This document shows positions 8,560-15,708 of a DNA stretch of 64,000 bases, in pieces (the stretch's first letter is position 1; each line of letters opens with the position of its first letter). Origin of the DNA: Arthrobacter cryoconiti (lineage in GTDB: Bacteria; Actinomycetota; Actinomycetes; Actinomycetales; Micrococcaceae); contig NZ_JAJJBU010000022.1 of the NCBI RefSeq assembly GCF_020905375.1, forward strand, positions 84,303-148,302. The letters are read 5' to 3'. Made by a program: the position numbers and the translations under genes. Below the pieces are notes generated by a model. It made no database searches and was not told the DNA's origin. It saw nothing but the letters and a program-made list of their open reading frames with translations.

Positions 8560-9615
8560 TTACTCCTGACCTTCCAGACTCATGCCGAGTTCGGCGTGTC
8601 CGCAGTGCTCCTTAATCTCCACTCCAAACGACTCTTGGCCCCATTCCATGACGTCGGGTGTCAGCGGCACTCCTACACTGGATGCCCGCCGTAGTCGCGC
8701 ACTGGAACCAGGCTCCGAAGCGGCCCGCAAAGCAAGGTAGACGGTGGATTCAGCAGCAAAATTTGTGACCTTGAACTTGTGCAGAACTGACCAGAGAATC
8801 GCCGGACTAAGCTCTGCAGCGACGATGATGGAGCGCGTTCCGCAGGCCATTGGACCCAGCAACGCGAAATACAATCCGTAGGCGTCGTCGGGGTCAGCAA
8901 CGTTGAAAAAAACGTCTTCGTCCCGGACATCCAAGGCAAGCTCCTGGTAACTCGCGAAGGAAGCAACGCTTTGCAGCAGAAGGGGAACCGACCGGGTACT
9001 GCTGGTGGGCTCGGACGTAAAGCGCTCAACCAAGACACCATCCCCACCAATCGCTACCGAACCGCCCGCGGCGAGCGAACCGTCGTCGGCGTTCAGAAAA
9101 GAAAAAGCTCCCCGCCCCTGAACCATCTCGGCGAAAGAGGAGTCATAGCCAAAAGCCTCGCCATGAGCCACTATCACAGGGGTTGAGGCGTCATTGGGCA
9201 CATGACCGGGCGGCACAAGCTTGCTGCGCTGTTCCGCGTCGCAAATCACCAACTTTGCAGTGCTGGCGCGCAGCCTAGACGATATGGCATCCGGGGCAAA
9301 TGCAGTAAACAACGGCACATCAACAGCCCCAAGGCGCCAGATGCCCAAAAGGGCAACTACCAGTTCAACCGATGTTCCCATGAGGGTTGCCACGCGATCA
9401 CCGCGTTGGATGCCCAGAGACGCCAGGGCTGCGGCAAACTGCAGCGACTTCACGCTCAGCTCCCCGTACGTGACGTCGTTGAAGCCAAGGTCGGCGTCCA
9501 CCACTGTGAACGCAACGTCGCTTTCAAGATGCCTCTCACACAGCAACTGCACCGTGTCAGCCCCAGGAGCAGCAAAGGTGCGGCGCAGTTCCTGGACACG
9601 TTCCTGTGTATTCAT
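8560..9615 (-). CDS. AMP-binding (acyl-CoA synthetase-like) protein, short and degenerate
   Basis: 351 aa. Residues 1-150 align well with the N-terminal part of acyl-CoA/acetyl-CoA synthetases (VTYGEL, RGDRVATLMG, AVDVPLFTAF). Normal enzymes have a YTSGTTGxPKG P-loop; here the corresponding place reads FTSEPTSSTRSV, and the protein ends near the HCGHAEL (usual YGxTE) region, so the C-terminal lid domain of about 150 residues is absent. It is therefore probably not a functional ligase. The ATG at 9615 has AGGAG upstream and the frame is intact, which argues for a maintained, repurposed protein rather than a fresh pseudogene. It is coupled to the YrdB-like gene. Confidence 0.75.
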   Translation of the reverse strand: MNTQERVQELRRTFAAPGADTVQLLCERHLESDVAFTVVDADLGFNDVTYGELSVKSLQFAAALASLGIQRGDRVATLMGTSVELVVALLGIWRLGAVDVPLFTAFAPDAISSRLRASTAKLVICDAEQRSKLVPPGHVPNDASTPVIVAHGEAFGYDSSFAEMVQGRGAFSFLNADDGSLAAGGSVAIGGDGVLVERFTSEPTSSTRSVPLLLQSVASFASYQELALDVRDEDVFFNVADPDDAYGLYFALLGPMACGTRSIIVAAELSPAILWSVLHKFKVTNFAAESTVYLALRAASEPGSSARLRRASSVGVPLTPDVMEWGQESFGVEIKEHCGHAELGMSLEGQE

Positions 9616-9681
9616 CCTGATCAGCTCCTGCGATCCCTTGCCCTGTTGCTGGGTTCTCTTGCCTAATTGGCGTCGCGGTGC

Positions 9682-9981
9682 TTAGCCTTCACAGTCCGTG
9701 CAGTACAGCAGCCCCTTCTTCTCGCGAGCCACCTGGCTGCGATGACGGACCAAGAAACAGGAAGCACACGTGAATTCGTCGTCTTGGGCGGGAATCACCT
9801 GCACAACGAGTTCTTCGTTGGAAAGGTCGGCGCCAGGTAAGTCCATGCCTTCGGCCGTGTCTGAATCTTCGACGTCAATGTGCGCCGTTTGTGCACCGCC
9901 ACGCTGAACCTGGAGCGCCTGAAGCGACTCTGTCTCGTGGTCTTCGTCCTTGTTGCGGGGTGCGTCGTAATCCGTTGCCAT
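9682..9981 (-). CDS. DUF4193-family protein with a C-terminal zinc-ribbon-like motif
   Basis: A 99-aa acidic protein, typical in length for the actinobacterial DUF4193 family. The N-terminal 55 residues are charged and probably disordered. The C-terminus has CASC and CTDC pairs about 20 residues apart (DEFTCASCF ... LYCTDCEG), suggesting one bound zinc and a DksA-like or RNA-polymerase-associated fold. The function is unknown. It is first in the minus-strand run with the AMP-binding and YrdB-like genes, 66 bases upstream of the former. Confidence 0.82.
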   Translation of the reverse strand: MATDYDAPRNKDEDHETESLQALQVQRGGAQTAHIDVEDSDTAEGMDLPGADLSNEELVVQVIPAQDDEFTCASCFLVRHRSQVAREKKGLLYCTDCEG

Positions 9982-10304
9982 GCGGTTTTCAAACTCCTGA
10001 AGTGCTCGTATTTTCGGCGGGGTAATTCAGCGCCCCATCATAGCCCTTGAAAGTCGGATTTGTACTCATAAATTCCCAATGTTTTCCCACAGCATAGGGT
10101 ACCCGCCTACAACTCCCCAGTAAATCGCGCCAAAGTGGGCTTTTATTCGCCGCTACAGCGGTCACAATGTGGCGTTTATCACGTCACAATTCGTATGGAT
10201 TTTTGTCCAACTCACACCGTGCCAACGTCGCTGAAGATCTCTAGGACACCCGTCAGATATCCGACTCGTCGCAAGCTGGGGATACGATCTATCCTTGGTA
10301 GGAC
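9982..10304. other. 323-base intergenic region between divergent genes
   Basis: It holds the upstream regions of the DUF4193 gene (minus) and the Cys/His-rich gene (plus). TATGAT on the minus strand at 10037-10042 and TACGAT on the plus strand at 10283-10288 could be -10 elements, but neither has a convincing -35. No long inverted repeat or convincing small gene was seen. Confidence 0.4.
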
Positions 10305-10700
10305 ATGGCAAACAATCAATCTTCGACTAATCCTTCACTCAACCGTCGGCAAGTAGCGCAAGCACTCGATATTCCTCCTGAAATGGCTGCACGGAATGGG
10401 ATTCCGTCACGGCTAAAAGCGGCCGATGTTGCGGCGATGAACGCAAATCCACCGGCATGGCTTGCACAGTCGCGAGCTAATTCCACCCGAAAGCGCCCCG
10501 TGTGGGTTGAGCTGCGGTGCTATGTGTGTGACTTCCACGAATTGGCTCGTCCCAAAAAGTGGTGGCCGGAGTTCAGCTTCGTCTTGTGCGACTTCCACCG
10601 CAACGACGAACTTCCGTTGCCTCCAAGGGGGTGGCGACGCAGCGAGTTCGACGGCGTCGGCAGCCGCTTTCGAGGCATTGTTGATACATTGGACGGCTAA
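10305..10700 (+). CDS. Small conserved-looking protein with HTH-like N-terminus and Cys/His-rich C-terminus
   Basis: 131 aa, not recognised with certainty. Residues 10-45 (NRRQVAQALDIP ... LKAADVAAM) look like a helix-turn-helix or short DNA-binding helix pair, followed by a PPAWL stretch seen in several small actinobacterial families. The second half has CYVCDFH and, 21 residues later, CDFH, giving a C-x2-C-x2-H ... C-x2-H pattern that could bind zinc. TAGGA lies just upstream of the ATG. It is followed by an HTH regulator gene after 54 bases on the same strand, so the two may be linked functionally. Confidence 0.65.
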   Translation: MANNQSSTNPSLNRRQVAQALDIPPEMAARNGIPSRLKAADVAAMNANPPAWLAQSRANSTRKRPVWVELRCYVCDFHELARPKKWWPEFSFVLCDFHRNDELPLPPRGWRRSEFDGVGSRFRGIVDTLDG

Positions 10701-10754
10701 ACCGCAGTTCATGAACTCTCTTTGTGAAGCTCCGAAACTAAAGGAGGTCAGCCG

Positions 10755-11489
10755 TTGACTGTAGCAGCCAAAACCTTTCAACAATGGCTGAGCTCGGTGG
10801 CGGGCTCAAGCAGTAGTGCCTCCGTGTGCCGCGCTGCGGGCATAAAACGCTCAACACTGGCCCAGCAACTGGTGCGCGGGCGTGTCACAGTGGCCACCGT
10901 GGTTGCTGTAAGTCGTTCACTTGAACTTCCAGTTGTAGACGCACTGGCCTTGTTCCCCGAATACGCTGACCTGTCAGCCGGGGTGGCCAGGCCTACCAAC
11001 GCAGAACTTCTGAGCCAAATTTCCGATCTGGATATTTTAGCCGAAATCCTTAAAAGAAGTCCCCGTGCAGAGCCTCCCGACGCTCTTCTGGCGGTCCAGC
11101 TCTCCCCCATTCCCCACAGGGATTCCGTGCGCACATGGTTGGACGCGATCGGTCCTACAGATCTGCGCCAACGCTTGGCCCGCACCACCGGGATTGCACC
11201 TCAAAACCTTTCCACCCAAATCACTGCCAACAGGCTCACCCCGGAACTAGCAGTCGCCTCCGCCAGGATTGCCGGCGTCGGGCTCACTAATGGCCTAGTC
11301 GTCACTGGCGTTTTGTCTCCCAGCGAAGCCGGATGGCCCTCTGGCGAGCGGGCGCTAATGTTACGGCAGACGCCCACCAGCGCTCTCGCTTCACTCGCGT
11401 CCACCCGATTGGAGTACTTGAGCAGAACGCTGAAACGGGCCGAGCAAGATGACGCCGCCGTGCAAGCAGTATGGGAGAACCTCGGATGA
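10755..11489 (+). CDS. HTH-domain regulator-like protein
   Basis: 244 aa. The N-terminal 60 residues resemble an XRE/phage-repressor helix-turn-helix (SVCRAAGIKRSTLAQQL). A second, similar segment near 140-190 (RLARTTGIAPQNLSTQI ... TPELAVASARIAGV) suggests a duplicated HTH. The start is a TTG at 10755, chosen because a full AAGGAGGT lies six bases upstream. Its stop overlaps the next gene's ATG (ATGA), so the regulator and membrane protein are coupled. Regulator-membrane pairs of this kind occur with MAB_1171c-type proteins in actinobacteria; the role is unknown. Confidence 0.75.
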   Translation: MTVAAKTFQQWLSSVAGSSSSASVCRAAGIKRSTLAQQLVRGRVTVATVVAVSRSLELPVVDALALFPEYADLSAGVARPTNAELLSQISDLDILAEILKRSPRAEPPDALLAVQLSPIPHRDSVRTWLDAIGPTDLRQRLARTTGIAPQNLSTQITANRLTPELAVASARIAGVGLTNGLVVTGVLSPSEAGWPSGERALMLRQTPTSALASLASTRLEYLSRTLKRAEQDDAAVQAVWENLG

Positions 11490-12181
11490 CGCTTTGGCTC
11501 CAATGGACCGCTCTGGTGGTCTGCACTGGATGTGCCATATGGAGGCTTCCTACCATGGTGCGCGGACGCAACCGCAGCCTATTCTGGGCGTTCGCAATGA
11601 CCGCTCTGGGAGTTGCCTTGAGCATCCCGGCGATTTATCTTCCCGTGGACGGCTTCCTCGGGGGAATTAACCTTGCCAATATAGTTCTGCGATTATGTTT
11701 TTTCGGCGTGTTTTTCCTCCTTGCCGCTAAGGTGGCCGCAGCCTACAACTCGCCAAGCGCACTGGCGCTGATCCGGGGACCAGTGGGCGTGACTGCGCTT
11801 ATGCTTTCTATTGCCGGTTTAGCGCTCACTTATGTTCTTTCGGATACAAACGGTTCGAGTACGGGCATGAGCGAGTTCATGTCCCAGCCTCCCATGCAGG
11901 CGTACCGCTGGTTTGGAAAGCTCTACCTCGTATATGTGGCGGCAGTGTTGGTGGTTCCCACCTGGCGTGGTGCCTTTTGTCGGGGCCGGGTCATGGAACG
12001 GAGCGCGGCATTCTCCATGTGCCTGGGCTTCCTCTTGGTCTGCAGCACAGCAGTGCTGCAGACGCTCAGTGACAGCCTGGGACTGCTCGTAGAGGTGCTC
12101 TCCTACTCCTCGATCTTGTTCGTCGCCCTAGGCTTGGCACTGATCTGGTGGTCTTTTTTACGCAATCCAGTGGAGAAATAA
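11486..12181 (+). CDS. Polytopic membrane protein, MAB_1171c/DUF6545-like
   Basis: 231 aa with about seven predicted helices and very few charged residues outside loops. The N-terminal pattern (W-x-A-L-x4-C-x4-WRLP ... GINLANIVLRL ... AYNSP) resembles the membrane half of MAB_1171c-family putative transporters, but those are usually near 380 aa, so this would be a short version lacking the C-terminal cytosolic region. I chose the ATG at 11486, which overlaps the upstream stop as ATGA and has GGGAGA before it, over an ATG five codons earlier. Function and substrate are unknown. Confidence 0.68.
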   Translation: MTLWLQWTALVVCTGCAIWRLPTMVRGRNRSLFWAFAMTALGVALSIPAIYLPVDGFLGGINLANIVLRLCFFGVFFLLAAKVAAAYNSPSALALIRGPVGVTALMLSIAGLALTYVLSDTNGSSTGMSEFMSQPPMQAYRWFGKLYLVYVAAVLVVPTWRGAFCRGRVMERSAAFSMCLGFLLVCSTAVLQTLSDSLGLLVEVLSYSSILFVALGLALIWWSFLRNPVEK

Positions 12182-12189
12182 GCAAAAGT

Positions 12190-12307
12190 GTTCACATTTC
12201 CATTAGTTTCTGACATACTAATGATTGTGTGAACAAACGGTGCCGCGTTTGTTGCACGCACACTTTGGGGGTAAGTGGTGGTCCGGATCGTTCCGGACCA
12301 CCACTTA
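12190..12307 (+). repeat. Run of three inverted repeats after the membrane-protein gene
   Basis: (1) 12190-12207 and 12217-12234 pair as GTTCACA plus CATTAGT with a four-base internal mismatch. (2) AACAAACG at 12232-12239 pairs with 12246-12253. (3) 12272-12287 (TAAGTGGTGGTCCGGA) pairs perfectly over 16 bp with 12292-12307 around the loop TCGT. No T-run follows the last one. The strong third hairpin probably marks the transcript end. The first is A+T-rich and looks more like an operator or a promoter-borne structure. A small structured RNA is possible. Confidence 0.6.
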
Positions 12308-12347
12308 GTCGTTAAGCACCTAGTGTGAGAGTCCAGAAAACCCAATC

Positions 12348-12373
12348 TTCAGACGTGTTTTTCAGACGTGTTT
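12348..12373. repeat. Tandem duplication of a 13-mer
   Basis: TTCAGACGTGTTT occurs twice head to tail (12348-12360 and 12361-12373) in the gap before the tmRNA terminator. No function is apparent. Confidence 0.7.
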
Positions 12374-12402
12374 TGAGGTCTGTGCCCTGAAGTTTCAGCA
12401 CA

Positions 12403-12444
12403 CAAAAAAGACCCGGTCCCCGCCGTAATGGCGAGAACCGGGTC
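12403..12444 (-). terminator. Intrinsic terminator of the tmRNA gene
   Basis: On the minus strand GACCCGGTTCTCGCC pairs with GGCGGGGACCGGGTC around an ATTAC-like loop, then runs into six T residues (A-run at 12404-12409 on the plus strand). It lies 13 bases beyond the mature 3' end of ssrA. Confidence 0.9.
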
Positions 12445-12456
12445 CCACTAGGGATG

Positions 12457-12820
12457 TGGAGATGGGGAGAATTGAACTCCCGTCCGATGTTGCTTTGTCA
12501 GGGCTTCTCCGGGTGCAGTTTGCGGCGGTTTTTCTCGGCCCCAGCTGTCTTGCAAACGAGCAGCTGCCGGGCCCAGTTGTATAAGAGTCCCCCAAGCGCC
12601 TACAACAAGCGCTTAGAGCAGTGGCCCTCTAAATGACGTCAGTATCCGGGACGAGAGCATTCCCGGGCTAACGGACTGTCTTACTGCTTAGGCAGCAAGA
12701 GCGAAGTCAGTGCGATTTGAGTCAGCACTTATTGTTTTACAGAGATCGTTTACGAGATAACCCTGTATCCTCGACCCGCTTCACCTGTCTCGACAAACAC
12801 CGTCGAAACCGATCATCCCC
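12457..12820 (-). ncRNA. ssrA: Transfer-messenger RNA (tmRNA)
   Basis: The minus strand begins GGGGATGATCGGTTTCGACG, the standard tmRNA 5' end, and finishes with the T-arm GGGAGTTCAATTCTCCC and CATCTCC, which pairs with the 5' GGGGATG to close the acceptor stem. The CCA is not encoded after the discriminator A at 12457. The tag frame reads ADSNRTDFALAA then TAA, near 12700-12740. The gene rescues stalled ribosomes together with SmpB, whose gene is 2.3 kb upstream on the same strand. The length of about 364 bases is usual for actinobacteria. Confidence 0.97.
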
Positions 12821-12824
12821 TATT

Positions 12825-12852
12825 TTGTTACCAAACCACGGCCCGAACACAA
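12825..12852 (-). promoter_or_regulatory. Possible ssrA promoter
   Basis: On the minus strand TTGTGT (12847-12852) and TAACAA (12825-12830) are 16 bases apart, and the -10-like box ends four bases before the tmRNA 5' end at 12820. Spacing fits a sigma-70-type promoter, but the hexamers are imperfect. Confidence 0.45.
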
Positions 12853-12908
12853 GGACTGACCGTGGACTATCTATCCTAGCGCATCTGCCCGCAAATATAT
12901 TCCATCAG

Positions 12909-12962
12909 ATTCAGCTAAGGGTTCAGCTAAGGTCACAGCTAGGGGTTCGGCTAAGGGCTCAG
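12909..12962 (-). repeat. Degenerate tandem repeat of about 12 bases at the nagZ-like 3' end
   Basis: Units such as TTCAGCTAAGGG, TTCAGCTAAGG, TCACAGCTAGGGG and TTCGGCTAAGGG follow each other, and the last unit overlaps the stop codon of the minus-strand GH3 gene (TAG at 12951-12953). It looks like replication slippage that may have moved the stop codon. Confidence 0.65.
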
Positions 12963-14270
12963 CAGCCCAGCCGCCGCCTTGGATTGCAGGACGAGCAGTG
13001 CTGCGGCGTCGATCTTGGCAGCAAAATCCGCGCTGCCCTGTGCCGCGGCCACCATGCCCTGATACATCTGCGGGAGCAGCGCCTGATTGGTACACAGCGC
13101 CATGGTGCCACCGGCCGCTATGAAGTTGGCACCTCGCGCGGCCACCGGCACAGCCGCGACCTGGACGGCGTCGCACAAGTCATCGCTGACGACTATCCCG
13201 GTGAAGCCTAGGTCACCGCGCACCATGTCCGTCACGATCACAGGTGAAAACGGGGCCAGATTCGCGGGATCCAAGTTGGGGTAGAACGCGTTGGAAATCA
13301 TCAGCCATGGCACCCCTGACGCAACGGCGTCACGAAACGGGCCAAGGTAGGGATCATTGCGAACTGTCGTGGAATCCGTGACGCCAGCGGAGACGTCCGT
13401 ATTGCCCAGAACCCGCCCAAGCCCGGGGAAGTGCTTGACCGTCGTATCAACACCGGCAGCCGCCATGCCCTGAGCAAACGCCAGACCATGGCTAGAGACA
13501 TCTTCTGGGGTAAAGCCGTACTCGCGGCCAAACACCCCAATCGGGGCGTTCTGCGCAGCGAAGCCGGCGCCAGGCACCGTATCCAACACGGGAGCCAGAT
13601 TGACGTTCACCCCGGCGGCAGCCAGCTGCTGCCCCCATTGCGTAGCCTCGGAGCGGAGTACCTTCGGATCAAGTTGACCCTGTTCAATAGCCTGCGGGAT
13701 CCTATCAAAGCCGGGTCCTTGCATGATTTGCACAAACCCCCCTTCCTGATCCGTCGCCACGAACGCACCGACTCCCGCCGCGCCAGAAACCTGCGCCGTC
13801 AGAGCCGCGACCACAGCAGCGGCACCTTGCACTCCGGCAGTGGTGCGCCCTTTCATAAAGACGTTACCTACGGGCAAAGTGTTCACGGCGTACACGGAAT
13901 TCGCATCCGCACCGGTGACGGGGGAAGAAACCATCAGCACCTGACCAACTTTTTGTTCCAAGGTCATGCTGGCCAGTTTTTGCGCAGCCAGACTGGGTGC
14001 GGCCGTTGCTGGTGCGGACGACGCCGGTACAGGAGCCTCGTTGCTGGGCGCAGGAGCCGCCGTCGTAGGCGCTGCCGGGCTGGCAGGGGCCGAAGCGCCC
14101 GCAGTGACTGAAGGGCTGGCAGAGGGCGACGGGCTGCCAGAGGACGAGGCGGCGTTAGAGCCCGACGTTGGTCGAAGGATGGTCAGGTAGAGCACGACAA
14201 GGGCCACTACGCAAGCAATCGCCACGGCACCCACCGCTATCGCAACGCGGCGACGTACGGATCTGGCCAT
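12951..14270 (-). CDS. Glycoside hydrolase family 3 protein (NagZ-like beta-N-acetylglucosaminidase)
   Basis: 439 aa. The N-terminus has a basic stretch and a membrane helix at 10-31, then about 60 residues of Ser/Pro/Ala linker, so the enzyme is anchored and works outside the membrane on peptidoglycan or glycans. The GH3 domain starts near 93. It has DQEGG, NLAPVLD, KHFPGLG and VVSDDL, the last with the likely nucleophile aspartate. Classic NagZ has KHFPGHG with a His/Asp dyad; here that His is Leu, so the acid-base residue may differ. Gene symbol withheld for that reason. It ends a minus-strand run below ctaG-like and smpB. Confidence 0.85.
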   Translation of the reverse strand: MARSVRRRVAIAVGAVAIACVVALVVLYLTILRPTSGSNAASSSGSPSPSASPSVTAGASAPASPAAPTTAAPAPSNEAPVPASSAPATAAPSLAAQKLASMTLEQKVGQVLMVSSPVTGADANSVYAVNTLPVGNVFMKGRTTAGVQGAAAVVAALTAQVSGAAGVGAFVATDQEGGFVQIMQGPGFDRIPQAIEQGQLDPKVLRSEATQWGQQLAAAGVNVNLAPVLDTVPGAGFAAQNAPIGVFGREYGFTPEDVSSHGLAFAQGMAAAGVDTTVKHFPGLGRVLGNTDVSAGVTDSTTVRNDPYLGPFRDAVASGVPWLMISNAFYPNLDPANLAPFSPVIVTDMVRGDLGFTGIVVSDDLCDAVQVAAVPVAARGANFIAAGGTMALCTNQALLPQMYQGMVAAAQGSADFAAKIDAAALLVLQSKAAAGLLSP

Positions 14271-14275
14271 GGAAC

Positions 14276-15157
14276 TTACCTTCCTAAATGAAGATGGGCT
14301 GCGTTGAGTTCATCCATCTGTTCATCTGAGAGTTCATCCAGAACCTTTCGCTCGCCTTTGTCGGACTTCGAGAATCGGATGAAGAGCAAGATGAGCACCG
14401 GAAGGTCCATCATCTCGGCAATGAACCACAAGAAGTCGCCACCTAGTTGCTGGTCGCCTATTGCGCTTGGGAACCACGATGGAGTGAACCCGCTCAGCGC
14501 GCCAGCCCCGTCCAAGACACTAGGACTGAGCCGCATAATCAGCCCGGGGACAGCGTCCGCTAAAAGCTCAATAAACGCAAAAACGAACTGCAACATGATC
14601 ATGGCGGTGCCCACACTTGTTTGCTCCTCCACAAGTGGAAGCAGCATAAGGGAGCCCAGTAGTGGCACGGCTATCCCCAATAGACCAGACAGGGTGGGAT
14701 CTACTCGGGAAATACCAGCCAATGGCGTGAGCATCATTGAGAGTGCGACGATGCCCACCAAAGGTGCCACAGCACTGTTAGAGAAGAGTTTCATGGGGCG
14801 GCGGGATAGCGCCGCTAGGGCTGTGCGCGCCCGACTTTGGCGCATCGTCGCTCGGGCAAGGGCTACGGGTAATCCCATGGCCAAGCCAGCGGGCACCACA
14901 AACAGGAGCATGGCGATGCGGACGGAGAACGCCCAACGAAGTTCTTGTGAGTAGCTACCTAAGAAGCCAAAGCTGACCACGGAGTAAGTCCCCAAGCCCA
15001 GAATCAAGAAGGCTGCGGCACGCCACACCGGCCACCGGTTTCCCGCTCTAGCTGCCCGGATCAACCCCAAAATATAGAGACCACTTGCGCCAAGCACGAA
15101 GGCCAGGGCCCATGGGTCCAAGGTCCAGGTGCTTAAGAAAACGCCAATGGGAGGCAT
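14276..15157 (-). CDS. Cytochrome c oxidase assembly protein, caa3-type CtaG family
   Basis: 293 aa with about seven helices. The motifs AxxWALAFVLG, SYSQELRWAFSVRIAMLL and SAIGDQQLGGDFLWFIAEMMDLPVLI match the CtaG/DUF1405-like copper-insertion family tied to terminal oxidases. The last 30 residues are cytosolic and acidic. It has a 3-base gap to smpB upstream and a 5-base gap to the GH3 gene downstream, so it is inside an operon. No oxidase genes are in the window, so the partner must lie elsewhere. Confidence 0.8.
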   Translation of the reverse strand: MPPIGVFLSTWTLDPWALAFVLGASGLYILGLIRAARAGNRWPVWRAAAFLILGLGTYSVVSFGFLGSYSQELRWAFSVRIAMLLFVVPAGLAMGLPVALARATMRQSRARTALAALSRRPMKLFSNSAVAPLVGIVALSMMLTPLAGISRVDPTLSGLLGIAVPLLGSLMLLPLVEEQTSVGTAMIMLQFVFAFIELLADAVPGLIMRLSPSVLDGAGALSGFTPSWFPSAIGDQQLGGDFLWFIAEMMDLPVLILLFIRFSKSDKGERKVLDELSDEQMDELNAAHLHLGR

Positions 15158-15160
15158 AGC

Positions 15161-15631
15161 CTAGCCCCGGTTCTTTTCCCGCATGGCTCTCAGAGCCTCT
15201 CGGTTATCTTGCTTTTCCCGCAATGACTGACGCTTGTCATAGTCTTTCTTACCCCGAGCGATTGCTATTTCAACCTTGGCACGACTGTCCAAAAAGTACA
15301 GTTGCAAGGGCACAATGGTGAAGCCTGATTCACGGGTTTTGTGCGATATTTTCTCTAGTTCGTCCCGGTGAAGCAATAACTTCCGACGCCGGCGAGCTGT
15401 GTGATTGGTCCAGCTCCCGTTAAGGTATTCCGGGATGTAGACGGCTTCGAGCCACAGTTCGTCGTTATAGAACGTGGCGAAGCCGTCAACCAACGAAGCA
15501 CGCCCCTCACGCAGCGACTTAACTTCAGTCCCCATTAAGACCAGTCCGGCCTCGTACGTGTCCATGATGTGGTAGTCGTGCTGGGCCTTACGATTGGTGG
15601 CCACAACCTTTCGGCCACTTTCCTTAGGCAC
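15161..15631 (-). CDS. smpB: SsrA-binding protein SmpB
   Basis: 156 aa, tmRNA-binding protein needed for trans-translation. Contains the OB-fold core ([26 protein letters not shown], the usual [18 protein letters not shown] loop region) and the basic C-terminal tail [13 protein letters not shown]. The start is the GTG at 15631, because AAGGAG lies directly upstream with proper spacing. Longer readings from 15646 or 15772 have no ribosome site, and the latter overlaps the M23 peptidase gene. Its RNA partner ssrA lies 2.3 kb downstream on the same strand. Confidence 0.95.
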   Translation of the reverse strand: MPKESGRKVVATNRKAQHDYHIMDTYEAGLVLMGTEVKSLREGRASLVDGFATFYNDELWLEAVYIPEYLNGSWTNHTARRRRKLLLHRDELEKISHKTRESGFTIVPLQLYFLDSRAKVEIAIARGKKDYDKRQSLREKQDNREALRAMREKNRG

Positions 15632-15708
15632 TGCGGACTCCTTCATGATGGTATGGCCGCGCCCAACTGGCGCAGAGTCCAGTCTAGCAACGACAGCAGA
15701 CCGGGGTG

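Noticed and set aside
13431..14111. 226-codon plus-strand frame
   Set aside because: Antisense to the N-terminal half of the GH3 enzyme, including its Ser/Pro linker; composition is Arg-rich as expected of a shadow frame.
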